A stretch of DNA of 17,970 nucleotides from Bradyrhizobium sp. Lineage in GTDB: Bacteria > Pseudomonadota > Alphaproteobacteria > Rhizobiales > Xanthobacteraceae. The stretch lies in contig JAQGKC010000375.1 in assembly GCA_028290305.1 (NCBI GenBank), positions 1 through 17,970 of the forward strand. Direction: 5' to 3'. This document shows, piece after piece, positions 1-8,252 of this stretch. Made by a program: the position numbers and the translations under genes. The notes below the pieces were generated by a model, which worked only from the letters and a program-made list of their open reading frames with translations, had not been told where the DNA came from and ran no database searches. Within the stretch, counting starts at the first letter, position 1; the number at the start of each line of letters is the position of its first letter.

Positions 1-1
1 T

Positions 2-1003
2 CGCGATCTCGTCGAGGTCGCGATCGCGCAGACCCGGGAGCGCAAGCGCAAGGACGTGCAGGCGCGTGCGCAGCTCGCCGCCGAGGATCGCGTGCTCGAT
101 GCCCTGGTCGGCGCCAACTCCAGCGCCGCGACGCGCGATTCGTTTCGTAAGAAGCTGCGCGCCGGCGAACTCAACGACAAGGAAATCGAGATCGAGACGC
201 AATCCTCAGGCGGAATGCCGATGTTCGAAATTCCCGGCATGCCCGGGGCGCAGATGGGCGCGATCTCGATCGGCGATATCTTCGGCAAAATGGGCGGACG
301 GACCAAGACCCGCCGCCTGACGGTCGAGGGTTCCCATGAACTTCTGGTCAACGAGGAATCCGACAAGCTGCTGGACAGCGATCAATTGGTGCAGGAAGCG
401 ATCAACGCGGTCGAGAACAACGGCATCGTGTTTCTGGACGAGATCGACAAGATCTGCGTGCGCGATGGCCGCAGCGGCGGCGACGTTTCGCGCGAAGGCG
501 TGCAGCGCGATTTGCTGCCTTTGATCGAAGGCACGACCGTGTCGACCAAGCACGGCGCGGTGAAGACCGATCATATTCTGTTCATCGCGTCGGGTGCATT
601 CCATATCGCCAAGCCGTCGGATCTGTTGCCCGAATTGCAGGGACGGCTGCCGATCCGGGTCGAACTGGAAGCGTTGACGCGCGATGACATGCGCCGCATC
701 CTGACCGAGCCTGAAGCGTCGCTGATCAAGCAATATGTCGCGTTGATGCAGACCGAAGGCGTGACGCTTGATATCACCGACAGCGCCATCGACGCGCTCG
801 CGGACGTGGCGGTCGCGGTCAATTCGTCGGTAGAGAATATCGGCGCCCGCCGATTACAAACCGTGATGGAGCGCGTGCTCGACGAGATTTCGTTCGCCGC
901 CCCGGACCGCCATGGCGAGACCATCCAGATCGACGCCGCCTATGTGCAAAAGCACGTCGGAGATCTCGCCAAGAACGCGGATTTGAGCCGGTTTATTCTG
1001 TAA
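2..1003 (+). CDS. hslU: HslU, ATPase subunit of the HslVU protease (5' end outside window)
   Basis: This is the unfolding ATPase of the HslVU (ClpYQ) complex, a cytoplasmic AAA+ ring that unfolds proteins and feeds them to the HslV peptidase. The reading frame is open from the first bases of the window, so the gene is cut at its 5' side. About 333 residues remain of the roughly 435-445 usual in the family, so the N-terminal Walker A part lies outside. Visible are the variable I-domain, the Walker B stretch [10 protein letters not shown] (near nt 425-454), the substrate/sensor segment [19 protein letters not shown], the sensor-2 region [16 protein letters not shown], and the conserved C-terminal tail ending SRFIL, which docks into HslV. 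No start codon can be assigned. hslV is expected just upstream, as in most relatives, but is not visible. There is no T-rich terminator hairpin after the stop. Confidence 0.97.
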   Translation, partial: RDLVEVAIAQTRERKRKDVQARAQLAAEDRVLDALVGANSSAATRDSFRKKLRAGELNDKEIEIETQSSGGMPMFEIPGMPGAQMGAISIGDIFGKMGGRTKTRRLTVEGSHELLVNEESDKLLDSDQLVQEAINAVENNGIVFLDEIDKICVRDGRSGGDVSREGVQRDLLPLIEGTTVSTKHGAVKTDHILFIASGAFHIAKPSDLLPELQGRLPIRVELEALTRDDMRRILTEPEASLIKQYVALMQTEGVTLDITDSAIDALADVAVAVNSSVENIGARRLQTVMERVLDEISFAAPDRHGETIQIDAAYVQKHVGDLAKNADLSRFIL

Positions 1004-1061
1004 AATTGGTAACCTTCCGCCTGACGCGTTGCGCGGCACGCGCGCGCCATGTGATAACTCG

Positions 1062-1078
1062 CCCCGATTGGCTCGGGG
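1062..1078 (+). promoter_or_regulatory. Small hairpin touching the ribosome-binding region of the membrane protein gene
   Basis: CCCCGA, a 5-nt loop (TTGGC) and TCGGGG form a 6-bp stem ending six bases before the ATG at 1085. The right arm is part of a run of six G (1075-1080) that is the only purine-rich ribosome-binding candidate for that gene. If it forms in the mRNA, the stem would partly mask ribosome access. The stem is short and GC-rich sequence makes such matches common. Confidence 0.25.
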
Positions 1079-1084
1079 GGCTGG

Positions 1085-2206
1085 ATGATTCTACGATGGC
1101 GGGAAAACCCCTGGCGCTTGATGCTTGTCGTCAATATCGCCGTTCTCATCGGGGTTTTTCTCTACAAGATCACGCTTCCGCCCTACGTCCCCTACATCCA
1201 TCTATTGGCCGATTATCATTTCGGCTTCACCAAGCGCGCGCTGATCGGCGCGATTGTTTCGCTATGTTTCTCACACGTGCCGGTGTGGCTGGTGTTCGCC
1301 CTCGGCGGCATGGCGTGGCTGGTGACGCTTGGCTTGTTCGTTGAACTGTTTCGACGAACCTTCGGGTTCGGCGATGAGCACATGCCGCTGTTCGTGTTTA
1401 TGGCCGGCTCGCCGTTCTTCCTGAAAAATTTCATGCACACGCTAGGGCATTTCGACATCTATGGCTGCGCGCTGGCGATTTGCCTGCTGTTGATGCCAGC
1501 CCGCTCGGTCGTCTTCGTGCTGTCGGCCGCGCTCTTCTCTGTCATCCTCGTTCTGATCCATCATATTCACTTCCTGATGTATGTGCCGACCATCGCGGTC
1601 ATCGTGGTGCTGCGTTACTATCTCGTGCAGGGCGTGAGCCGGCAGAACGTGCTTGTTGGCCTGCTCGCTGCAGCCTGCGTCGCCGTGTTGTTCTTTGCCG
1701 CACAATTTGATTCGATGCCGGTTCCGGAGGCGGACTTCGTCCGCTACCTGCAGGGCAAGATGGCCGATCCATCGCGCACCGATCTTCTGAGCTTCAGTTA
1801 CATCTGGTATCAGCCGCTTTTGAAGGAAATCAGCGAGACCTGGGCGCGCATGCCCTCCAACCTGCTGGGCATTCCGGTGTTTGGGTTGCTGATCTGGCTG
1901 CATTTCCCGCTGTGGAGATATTTTGCCGATCAGATCCGCGCGCTATCAATCGAAACTCATCGTCGAATCGTCATTGCCGCGATCGTGATGGTGAGCGCGG
2001 CCTATCTGGTTATCTTTGCGATCGTGTTCGATTATTCGCGATGGATTTCGAACTGGGCGGTCTGCATGTTCCTGATCCTGCACGCAATCAAGACGTTGCC
2101 CAGCAAACGCGCCGTGCCGCCGGTTTCAACGGATGACCGGAAGACAAATATTCTCGGCTGGATTATCACGCTGATTCCGCGGGTGGGAATCGTGAGACCG
2201 TTTTAG
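1085..2206 (+). CDS. Multi-span inner-membrane protein of unknown function
   Basis: I do not recognise this 373-residue protein. It is strongly hydrophobic, with about eight to ten likely membrane segments (for example near residues 11-28, 67-90, 124-137, 140-158, 163-180, 188-206, 259-279, 293-320 and 325-341). There is one larger polar loop at about 207-255 and a short basic C-terminus. Short polar signatures are FTKRALIG near residue 48, GHFDIYG near 121 and IHHIHFL near 153. That layout recalls integral-membrane glycan polymerases or lipid-linked sugar transferases, but no family motif is clear enough to assign a function. The ATG at 1085 follows a G-rich stretch. The gene sits between hslU and the smr-mltA-timA cluster and faces smr, so it forms no operon with that cluster. 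It may be an accessory insertion. Confidence 0.85.
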   Translation: MILRWRENPWRLMLVVNIAVLIGVFLYKITLPPYVPYIHLLADYHFGFTKRALIGAIVSLCFSHVPVWLVFALGGMAWLVTLGLFVELFRRTFGFGDEHMPLFVFMAGSPFFLKNFMHTLGHFDIYGCALAICLLLMPARSVVFVLSAALFSVILVLIHHIHFLMYVPTIAVIVVLRYYLVQGVSRQNVLVGLLAAACVAVLFFAAQFDSMPVPEADFVRYLQGKMADPSRTDLLSFSYIWYQPLLKEISETWARMPSNLLGIPVFGLLIWLHFPLWRYFADQIRALSIETHRRIVIAAIVMVSAAYLVIFAIVFDYSRWISNWAVCMFLILHAIKTLPSKRAVPPVSTDDRKTNILGWIITLIPRVGIVRPF

Positions 2207-2278
2207 CGCATGATCCGCCAGCGCATGCCCTCGGGCTCGACCCGAGGGTGTGAGCGGTTTGGCGACAAGATCATGCGC
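2206..2278. repeat. Nested palindrome between convergent genes (dispersed-repeat type, possible two-way terminator)
   Basis: Outer arms GCGCATGATC (2206-2215) and GATCATGCGC (2269-2278) are perfect reverse complements. Inside lies a second perfect hairpin, CCCTCGGG (2228-2235), a 5-nt loop and CCCGAGGG (2241-2248). The element starts on the last base of the membrane-protein stop codon and ends 14 bp before the smr stop codon, so it fills the space between two convergent genes. Its arms resemble those of the element at 6892-6939. Similar GCATGATC-armed intergenic elements are, to my knowledge, frequent in Bradyrhizobium and relatives. A transcription-stopping or mRNA-stabilising role is inference. 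Confidence 0.7.
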
Positions 2279-2292
2279 AAATACAAAACGAC

Positions 2293-2889
2293 TCACACTC
2301 TCGATCGTCTGATCCGCACGTAAAGCGCGCCTTCGCCGCCATGGCCGATATGCGCTTCTTCGAAGCCAACCACCAGGGTGCGGAATTCCGGCAGGCTCAG
2401 CCATTGCGGCACCTGGCGGCGCAGTACCCCGCGCTCGGATTCGTCTCCCGTTGTGCGGCCTTTGCCGGTGATTACCAGCACGAATGTCAGGCCGTCGCTG
2501 TGGGCGCGCTGCAAAAAGCCCGCCAGCGCGCGGTGCGCGCGCGTCTGCGTCATGCCGTGCAGGTCGAGCCGGGCATCGATCTCCTTCCGCCCGCGTGAAA
2601 GTTGCGAGCGCTCGCGCCGTCCAAGCGGCGCTAGTGGCGGCGCTGCCGGCTTTGGCGGGCGCGCAATTCCGGCTGGTGGAAGCGGTCTTGGTGACGGCGT
2701 TACGGCTTTCGCAGCGGTCGGCGCTTCGGTATCCGGTGATGCCGCCTGCGGCTTCGCCGCGCGAGGTTTTCTCCGCAAGGGTTTGGTTTGCTTCGCCACA
2801 CTCTCCCAGAGAGCGCGCTCTTCATCACTGAGGGCGCGCTTGCGTCGTGGGGATGCGGGCAATTCCGGAATAGACGGAGGACGTTTCAT
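2293..2889 (-). CDS. Smr-domain protein (putative nuclease)
   Basis: A 198-residue protein with a C-terminal Smr (small MutS-related) domain. Members of this family are small DNA- or RNA-cleaving proteins or are linked to ribosome rescue; the substrate here is not known. The N-terminal half is basic, rich in Pro and Ala, and probably disordered. The domain runs from about residue 105 to the end. It shows the family signature LDLHGMTQ, a VLVITGKG segment, GVLRRQVPQWL and a HGGEGALYVRIRR end. I place the start at the ATG at 2889 (MKRPPSIPELP) because its ATGA overlaps the mltA stop by 4 bp, the usual sign of translational coupling. A start 11 codons further upstream (2922) is possible but would overlap mltA by 37 bp. 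It is the last gene of the timA-mltA-smr cluster. Confidence 0.9.
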   Translation of the reverse strand: MKRPPSIPELPASPRRKRALSDEERALWESVAKQTKPLRRKPRAAKPQAASPDTEAPTAAKAVTPSPRPLPPAGIARPPKPAAPPLAPLGRRERSQLSRGRKEIDARLDLHGMTQTRAHRALAGFLQRAHSDGLTFVLVITGKGRTTGDESERGVLRRQVPQWLSLPEFRTLVVGFEEAHIGHGGEGALYVRIRRSRV

Positions 2890-4535
2890 CGGCTGTGGCG
2901 ATAGCGGCGGTGGCGTCGCCATTCACGGCTCGGTGTGATGGTCGGCCGCGCTTCCGGCAACGGTACGACTTTCACGGTGGCCGCCTGGGCAGTCGATGCT
3001 TGCGCGACGGAGGCCGAAGGCTGCCCTGCCGCAGGTGCGGCACTCTTCGCAGCTTCCGTGGCGCCGGCAGCGTCCTTTGGGCTCGGAGCCGCAGAAGTCT
3101 CCGTTGGCTTCGAGCCGTTCTTCTGATCTTTTGGCTTATCTTTCAAAGGATCGGTCTGCGGAAACAGTTTGGCGATTTTCACCGACGGCCTCGCATCGGG
3201 CAACGGCATCTTGTGGCCCAGGGCCACCGGATCAAGGCTCTTCGGCACAAGGATGACGAAGCGCACATTGTGCCGAAGGCGGCCGGACACCCGCCCGGCG
3301 TCCGCGCCGGCGCCGAAATAGATATCGGCGCGCGCGGGGCCCGTTATCGCGGAGCCGGTGTCCTGCGCCACCATCAGCCGGCGGAACGGCGTCTTCGATT
3401 GCTCCGACTCGATCGGCAGCTCACCTTCGATAAAAAATGGCGTGCCATAGACGTGCAATGATTTATCGACAGCGATCGACCGTCCCGGCGTCAGCGGGAC
3501 GCCCTGCGCACCGACCGCTTCGTCCTTGTCGGAGAGCTGCACCTCGCGAAAGAACACGTAGGCCCGGTTCTGCCGCCGCAATTCCTTGGCGCCGTCGGGA
3601 TTTTGATCCATCCATTCCCTGATCCGCTGCATCGACATCTGGTCTTTCGGAACGATGCCGCGATCGATCAGGATACGGCCGACCGCCGTATAGGGATAAC
3701 CATTATGCGCATCGTAATTGATGCGGATGGTCGAGCCATCCTCGAGACGGACCCGCGCCGAGCCCTGGATTTGCGAGAACAGCAGATCGGTCTGGTCTTT
3801 AAGCCAGCAGATTTCGAGGCCTCGGCCGGCAATCGCGCCATCCTCGATCTCGCCGCGATCGTAATAGGGCACGAGCTTGCGCCGGCCGATCTTGCGAAAC
3901 ACCTCGCCCTTGTTGGGCAAGCCAACCGCGTCTTGCTTGAAGCCCCGGACGAACAGATTGGAAGGACGGCGATAGACCGGCACGGTGTAGACGTCGGTCT
4001 TGGTCCGGGATCCGTCGATCACGGGCTCGTAATAGCCAGTCACGAAGCCGGCGTCTTCGCCCAGCCGCGAAATTCGCAAGGGAAGAAAATGTTCCTCGAA
4101 AAATGCCTTTGCCTTGGCGCCATCGGTAATGTCGGCAGCCTGGGCCGCGCGGCAGGGATCACGTAACGAGATGCCTAATGCCTTCGGATCGACGGGAGGC
4201 TTTCGTTGCGCGGATATCGGTTTGCAGCTGGCGCGAAACGCCTTGTAGGCCTGGAGATGATCGTCCTCGCTCCAACCTGCGATATCGGCCCATGCCACCG
4301 GGGCATATTGGCTGCCGCTGATCTGAAGCGGCCAGTCGAGATGAGGATAGGGCAGATGCGGACGCGTGGGACGAGCGGGACGCGCGGCAATCGAAGCCAG
4401 CGACAGCGCGGCGGCGATCGCACAGAATGCGACGGCATATCCTCCCAAGCCGCGCGCGTTAGTGAGCGCTTCCCGTGCCAACCAGCTTCCAGTTCGGATC
4501 GCGTGAGGTAATGTCGCGGGCGAAAGTCCAAACAT
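2886..4535 (-). CDS. mltA: MltA-family membrane-bound lytic murein transglycosylase with a 3D domain
   Basis: The enzyme cleaves the glycan strands of peptidoglycan, leaving 1,6-anhydro-muramic ends. A hydrophobic N-terminal segment (residues about 33-51) should act as signal or anchor. I see no lipobox, unlike the E. coli lipoprotein. The MltA domain covers about residues 130-330 and includes VTGYYEP. It is followed by the 3D domain, whose QDTGSAITG (391-399) holds the expected catalytic aspartate D392. After residue about 440 comes a roughly 110-residue low-complexity tail rich in Ala, Pro, Lys and Ser. The tail carries two similar motifs, PLPDARPSV (444) and PLPEARPTI (525), and ends in a basic cluster. 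The longest start (ATG at 4535) overlaps timA by 77 bp and lacks a clear ribosome site. In-frame TTG codons nearer the end of timA would give a more normal signal sequence, so the start is uncertain. Confidence 0.93.
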   Translation of the reverse strand: MFGLSPATLPHAIRTGSWLAREALTNARGLGGYAVAFCAIAAALSLASIAARPARPTRPHLPYPHLDWPLQISGSQYAPVAWADIAGWSEDDHLQAYKAFRASCKPISAQRKPPVDPKALGISLRDPCRAAQAADITDGAKAKAFFEEHFLPLRISRLGEDAGFVTGYYEPVIDGSRTKTDVYTVPVYRRPSNLFVRGFKQDAVGLPNKGEVFRKIGRRKLVPYYDRGEIEDGAIAGRGLEICWLKDQTDLLFSQIQGSARVRLEDGSTIRINYDAHNGYPYTAVGRILIDRGIVPKDQMSMQRIREWMDQNPDGAKELRRQNRAYVFFREVQLSDKDEAVGAQGVPLTPGRSIAVDKSLHVYGTPFFIEGELPIESEQSKTPFRRLMVAQDTGSAITGPARADIYFGAGADAGRVSGRLRHNVRFVILVPKSLDPVALGHKMPLPDARPSVKIAKLFPQTDPLKDKPKDQKNGSKPTETSAAPSPKDAAGATEAAKSAAPAAGQPSASVAQASTAQAATVKVVPLPEARPTITPSREWRRHRRYRHSR

Positions 4536-5163
4536 CGGTAATATCGGCGACCTTGTCCGGATTGCCGTCGACGATCGTGCCGGCCTTGTCGCGGGTGACG
4601 GAGATCATCTGCGACACAAAGCGAACGGTCAGCTGCGCCGTCCGATCCCGCGCTTCTGCGTTTACCAACTCGGCCTTGTCGATCGAAACGAATCGCGTTT
4701 CCGTCTTTTGCTCGTGCTTCTCGCGATCCTTGATCGCGGTCTCGAAACTCTCATAGACCTCCGACGACAGCAGATCCTTCAGCGCACGACGATCACCGTT
4801 GGCGAATGCCAGCACGATCATCTCATAGGCGCTGCGTGCGCCGCTGAGGAAATGCCTGGGATCGAACGACGAATCCTGTGCCGCAATGCCGTCAAGCCCC
4901 TGAGCGAGCGGCGTGCCGGGTTCAGTCAAGCCCTTCCAGCGATCGGTCGGCGGGGCCACATCTGCCGTCGGCGCCAGCGGCGCCTGGTCGATCACCGCCC
5001 CCGGCATCGGAACCACGTTATTATCCTGTGCCCCGTGCAATACGTTGCGCGCAGTGCGATCGAACGGCGGCCGCTCGTTTCCGGTGCGCTGTCCGAGGAC
5101 ATTACGCAGACGCAGGAAGATGAAGACCGCCAACGCCAGGAAGATGATGGTGTAAATATCCAC
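4459..5163 (-). CDS. timA: Tim44/TimA-like inner-membrane protein
   Basis: A 234-residue bacterial member of the Tim44 family. In mitochondria Tim44 tethers the import motor to the inner membrane. Bacterial relatives are membrane-anchored, and their role is poorly defined. The start is a GTG at 5163. Residues about 4-19 form a single N-terminal membrane anchor (IYTIIFLALAVFIFL), followed by the typical RLRNVLGQRTG segment and a disordered linker to about residue 80. The Tim44-like domain (about 88-230) contains FLSGARSAYEMIVLAFANGD and ends VWTFARDITSRDPNWKLV, as in the family. It is the first gene of the timA-mltA-smr cluster, and its last codons overlap the longest possible mltA frame. This position close to secB is common in alphaproteobacteria. 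Confidence 0.92.
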   Translation of the reverse strand: MDIYTIIFLALAVFIFLRLRNVLGQRTGNERPPFDRTARNVLHGAQDNNVVPMPGAVIDQAPLAPTADVAPPTDRWKGLTEPGTPLAQGLDGIAAQDSSFDPRHFLSGARSAYEMIVLAFANGDRRALKDLLSSEVYESFETAIKDREKHEQKTETRFVSIDKAELVNAEARDRTAQLTVRFVSQMISVTRDKAGTIVDGNPDKVADITDVWTFARDITSRDPNWKLVGTGSAH

Positions 5164-5648
5164 GTCGTATTCGCTTTCTGGTCTGCGCCGGCAATGGGTC
5201 CGGCGGTAGAGCGTTCCCCTTTGGGGGGCAGATTACCTCATGGATTGAGTCTGCAGCATGTAGGCACGAAACTTTGCCTAACCAATGGCGCGCTTTGGCA
5301 TGAAAAGCCATGCCGGTGGAAACGGGCCAAGCCAGTGCTCTTGCCTATTTGCCACTCCCGAATTGTAGCGCGTTTTCCCGGCGAGGGGAAACCCGATGAT
5401 GCCCAGAAATCGCGCATATTCAACAATTTAGGGCGCAGCCTCCGTGGCGGGCCGGCCGTATTTTCCCCATCTGCCGCACTCGCCGATCTTTGGGGCGTGC
5501 CCTAGCAGACCATCCACGATTGTCGTCCTTGTGGAATGAGGCGGGGCTATGATAGCCACTCGCCCCGACAAAGGCCTTTTCGCCGCTCGAGCGAATTCAG
5601 CCAGAATACCCGTCCCCGCCCGCTTGAAACGCTCCAGGAGAGACTTCC
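5164..5648. other. Intergenic region between divergent timA and secB
   Basis: These 485 bp hold no reading frame that looks like a real protein; the frames present have no recognisable domain and overlap each other. The region must contain the divergent start signals of timA and secB, but I could not identify a convincing -35/-10 pair. Small palindromes are present: GGCATG...CATGCC (5297-5314), and GGCTA-TGA-TAGCC (5545-5557) set within CGGGGC...GCCCCG (5542-5567) about 80 bp before secB. In several relatives fxsA lies beside secB; I see no trace of it here. Confidence 0.5.
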
Positions 5649-6140
5649 ATGACCAACGGCAACGGCGCACCCCCCGAGGCGGCCCCTCCTCCCCAGTTGA
5701 ACGTGCTGGCGCAGTATACCAAGGACCTGTCATTCGAAAATCCGAACGCACCGGCCTCGCTGGCGCCGCAACAGCAGCAACCTGCGATCAATATCCAGAT
5801 CAACGTCACCGCCAATAATGTCGGCGAAAACGAATTCGAAGTGACGCTGATGGTCGAAGGCAAGGCCGAAAACGGCGGCAAGGTGATGTTCAGCTTCGAT
5901 CTCTCCTACGCCGGCGTGTTCCGCATCGTCAACGTGCCGAAAGAAAACCTGCACCCACTGATCATGATCGAATGTCCGCGGCTGTTGTTCCCGTTCGCGC
6001 GCGAAATCATCGCAACTTCGGTGCGCGATGGCGGGTTCCCCCCGCTGATGCTCGATCCCGTCGATTTTGTCGGTCTGTACCGCCAGAACCTGGAGCGGCA
6101 AGCGGCCGTCGCGCAGTCGGCGCAGGTCAAGCCGAGCTAA
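5649..6140 (+). CDS. secB: SecB, protein-export chaperone
   Basis: SecB is a cytoplasmic tetrameric chaperone that keeps precursor proteins unfolded and passes them to SecA for export. The 163-residue length fits the alphaproteobacterial family. A Pro/Gln-rich N-terminal extension (about 1-50) precedes the conserved fold, which shows [37 protein letters not shown], the [15 protein letters not shown] block and [17 protein letters not shown]. The ATG at 5649 is preceded by a good ribosome-binding site, AGGAGAG, with 6-nt spacing. It converges on dnaQ with only 43 bp between the stop codons, and no strong terminator hairpin is visible there. Confidence 0.98.
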   Translation: MTNGNGAPPEAAPPPQLNVLAQYTKDLSFENPNAPASLAPQQQQPAINIQINVTANNVGENEFEVTLMVEGKAENGGKVMFSFDLSYAGVFRIVNVPKENLHPLIMIECPRLLFPFAREIIATSVRDGGFPPLMLDPVDFVGLYRQNLERQAAVAQSAQVKPS

Positions 6141-6183
6141 GCCCGATCGCGTTCAGACTCTAAGCTTCTTCCGGCGCGATTCA

Positions 6184-6879
6184 TCACGCGCTCAAGAAAT
6201 CGTTCCAGATCGGCTTGTCGCCCAGCGTGGCGACAAAGGCCCGATGCGCGGCGCGATCGGCCTCGGTAATTCGCGGCGCGAGCGGTTCCGACCGCTGCCG
6301 CCGCGGCATTTCGCCATAGCCGCCGGCGCGGGTATCGCGGGTTTCAGCCGCCAGGATCAATTGCGACTGCCGCGCCCCGATCAGATCGATGTAGACCTCA
6401 GCCAGAAGCTCGGCGTCGAGCAATGCGCCGTGCTTGGTGCGGCGGGAATTGTCGATCGCATAGCGTGAGCAGAGATCGTCGAGACGGTTCGACACACCGG
6501 GATGCTTGCGCCGCGCCAGCAGAAGCGTGTCGACCAGCCGATCGCGCGCAATCAGTGGCCGCTTGATGCGGTCAAGCTCGGCATTGATGAACCCGATATC
6601 GAACGATGCGTTGTGGATCACCAGCGGCGCGTCGGCGATAAATTCCAGGAACTCCTCGACCACATGGGCGAATAGTGGCTTGCCGGCAAGGAACTCGCTG
6701 GAAAGCCCATGCACGGCGAAGGCTTCGGCCGGCATGTCACGTTCTGGATTGATGTGCCGATGAAAGGTCTGGCCGGTCGGCATGCGGTTGAAAATCTCGA
6801 CGCAGCCGATTTCGACTAGTCGGTCGCCCCGCAGTGGGTCGAGGCCAGTGGTTTCGGTATCGAGAACAATTTCGCGCAT
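6184..6879 (-). CDS. dnaQ: DNA polymerase III epsilon subunit, proofreading 3'-5' exonuclease
   Basis: This is the proofreading subunit of the replicative polymerase. All three exonuclease motifs of the DEDDh family are present: ExoI DTETTG with D7 and E9, ExoII HNASFD with D94, and ExoIII HGALLDAELL with H150 and D155. The segment RQSQLIL at about 170-176 resembles a beta-clamp-binding motif of the QxxL type, as in other epsilon subunits. The length of 231 residues is normal. The start is the ATG at 6879. Upstream, the 84-bp gap to coaE is largely filled by a palindromic repeat, so the two genes may still be co-transcribed but are not translationally coupled. Confidence 0.97.
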   Translation of the reverse strand: MREIVLDTETTGLDPLRGDRLVEIGCVEIFNRMPTGQTFHRHINPERDMPAEAFAVHGLSSEFLAGKPLFAHVVEEFLEFIADAPLVIHNASFDIGFINAELDRIKRPLIARDRLVDTLLLARRKHPGVSNRLDDLCSRYAIDNSRRTKHGALLDAELLAEVYIDLIGARQSQLILAAETRDTRAGGYGEMPRRQRSEPLAPRITEADRAAHRAFVATLGDKPIWNDFLSA

Positions 6880-6891
6880 GAGTTAAAACCT

Positions 6892-6939
6892 GGGGCATGA
6901 TTCCGAAAAGCGGACCCGATTTTTCGGGAGGTCATGCCC
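6892..6939. repeat. Palindromic intergenic element between coaE and dnaQ
   Basis: Outer arms GGGCATGA (6893-6900) and TCATGCCC (6932-6939) are perfect reverse complements. Inner arms TTCCGAAAA (6901-6909) and TTTTCGGGA (6921-6929) pair with one mismatch around a GCGGACCCGAT-type centre. This is the same design as the element at 2206-2278. It resembles the GCATGATC...TTTTCGG repeats I know as widespread between genes of Bradyrhizobium and relatives. In the coaE-dnaQ transcript it would form a long hairpin that could set relative mRNA levels. Confidence 0.7.
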
Positions 6940-6963
6940 GAACAACAAGGACAAAGCGACGAA

Positions 6964-7563
6964 TCACGGTCGCCGCCGCGGCATCTTACCAGCCTCATCC
7001 AGGATGTCCCGGATTCGCGCGCGCACCGGATCAAGGCCGTGCGACGTATCCACCACAAAATCCGCACGCTTGCGTTTTTCGGCGTCCGGCAATTGTCGCG
7101 CCAGGATGGCCTCGAGTTTTTCGCCGGTCATATTGTCCCGCGCGAGAATCCGCTGGCGCTGAATTTCCGGCGTCGTCGTGACCACCACTACCGCATCGAC
7201 GCGCTTCTCGCCGCCAGTCTCGAACAAGAGCGGCACATCCACCACCGCGACGGGTGCACCGGATTGCTCGGCGTCGTGGAGAAATTTTTGATGGTAGGCA
7301 CGCAGCATCGGATGAACGATCTCTTCCAGCCGCTTTATCGCGGCTGGATCATGCACCACTTGCGCCGAAAGCTTCGTACGATCGACCTTGCCATCGACAG
7401 TCGTGCCTGGAAATGCCGCTTCGATGGACGGCGCCGCCTCGCCTTCGTAGATTATGTGAACGGTCGCATCGGCATCGTAAACCGGCACGCCGGCTTCCGC
7501 GAACAGCTTTGCGGTGGTTGATTTTCCCATCCCGATCGAGCCGGTCAGCCCAAGTATGATCAT
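6964..7563 (-). CDS. coaE: Dephospho-CoA kinase
   Basis: The enzyme performs the last step of coenzyme A synthesis, phosphorylating the 3'-hydroxyl of dephospho-CoA with ATP. The 199-residue protein begins [16 protein letters not shown], the expected P-loop at residues 5-16. It continues with [10 protein letters not shown], the [11 protein letters not shown] substrate-binding/lid signature and QRQRILARD. The start at the ATG at 7563 fits the family exactly. It lies in the ppsR-maf-coaE-dnaQ series typical of rhizobial chromosomes, but with an 80-bp gap to maf where many relatives carry aroE. No gene is visible in that gap. Confidence 0.97.
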   Translation of the reverse strand: MIILGLTGSIGMGKSTTAKLFAEAGVPVYDADATVHIIYEGEAAPSIEAAFPGTTVDGKVDRTKLSAQVVHDPAAIKRLEEIVHPMLRAYHQKFLHDAEQSGAPVAVVDVPLLFETGGEKRVDAVVVVTTTPEIQRQRILARDNMTGEKLEAILARQLPDAEKRKRADFVVDTSHGLDPVRARIRDILDEAGKMPRRRP

Positions 7564-7643
7564 TCAGCTATCGCCATTCGCTGCTTCTTCATAATGCGAG
7601 TTCAGTCGTCATGTCCGCGATGTGCTTATACGCATTGCGTCCT

Positions 7644-8252
7644 TCACACATGGAGTAGCCGCTCGCTACGCAGGAACGCCAGCAATTGCAGCAGCGGCAG
7701 ACCAAGGATGGTGAAATGATCGCCTTCGATGCGTTCGAACAAATGGACCCCCAGCCCTTCAAGCTGATAAGCGCCGACGCTGGTCGTAACCGCCTCTCTT
7801 ACCTCGTTTAGATAGGCTTCGATCTCGGCCTCGCCAAGCTGTCGCATGGTCATCCGCGCGATTGTGGCCGCTTCAAATAATATCTCTCCATCGCGCACGA
7901 CGGCAACGGCCGAGTGTAATTCATGGCTGGCGCCGGCAAGCGCACGTAGCTGCTCCGCAGCCTGCACGCGGTCGGCCGGCTTGCTGAAAAGCCGAAACCC
8001 GAGCGCGAGGGTTTGATCCGCGCCGACGACAAATCTGCCGGGTTGGCGCGATGACACCGAAAGGGCCTTCTCGCGCGCAAGAAGTTCTGCAATCTCGCCG
8101 GGCGCCGACAGGCCCGAGGCTCGCTGAACCGCACGCTCATCGATCTCGGCCGGGATAGCGTCAAAGACGATACCGGCGTTAACTAACAGCGCTTGCCGCG
8201 CACGGCTTTGCGAGGCGAGGATCAGCGGATGTGTTCCGTGCCAGAGGGTCAT
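7644..8252 (-). CDS. maf: Maf-family nucleotide pyrophosphatase
   Basis: Maf proteins hydrolyse modified or non-canonical nucleoside triphosphates to monophosphates; older annotations call them septum-formation inhibitors. The protein is 202 residues if it starts at the ATG at 8252 ([16 protein letters not shown]). I chose this start because its ATGA overlaps the ppsR stop by 4 bp and the family signature follows at once. The frame is open for another 32 codons upstream, but those lie inside ppsR and do not look like Maf. Visible motifs are [11 protein letters not shown] (13-23), AEIDER, and GADQTL with the probable catalytic aspartate D79. The GADQ form is closer to the YceF-type (m7GTP) branch than to the dTTP/UTP branch, but the exact substrate is uncertain. 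Confidence 0.94.
   Translation of the reverse strand: MTLWHGTHPLILASQSRARQALLVNAGIVFDAIPAEIDERAVQRASGLSAPGEIAELLAREKALSVSSRQPGRFVVGADQTLALGFRLFSKPADRVQAAEQLRALAGASHELHSAVAVVRDGEILFEAATIARMTMRQLGEAEIEAYLNEVREAVTTSVGAYQLEGLGVHLFERIEGDHFTILGLPLLQLLAFLRSERLLHV

Noticed and set aside
4708..5505. 265-residue open frame on the plus strand
   Set aside because: Mostly antisense to timA, then runs through the intergenic region; no domain and composition typical of a GC-rich shadow frame.
5428..5751. 107-residue minus-strand frame overlapping the secB start, considered as a remnant of fxsA
   Set aside because: No hydrophobic segments or FxsA-like sequence, and it is antisense to secB.
6141..6183. Possible terminator between convergent secB and dnaQ
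   Set aside because: Only a 6-bp ATCGCG/CGCGAT match with a long loop and no T tract; too weak to call.
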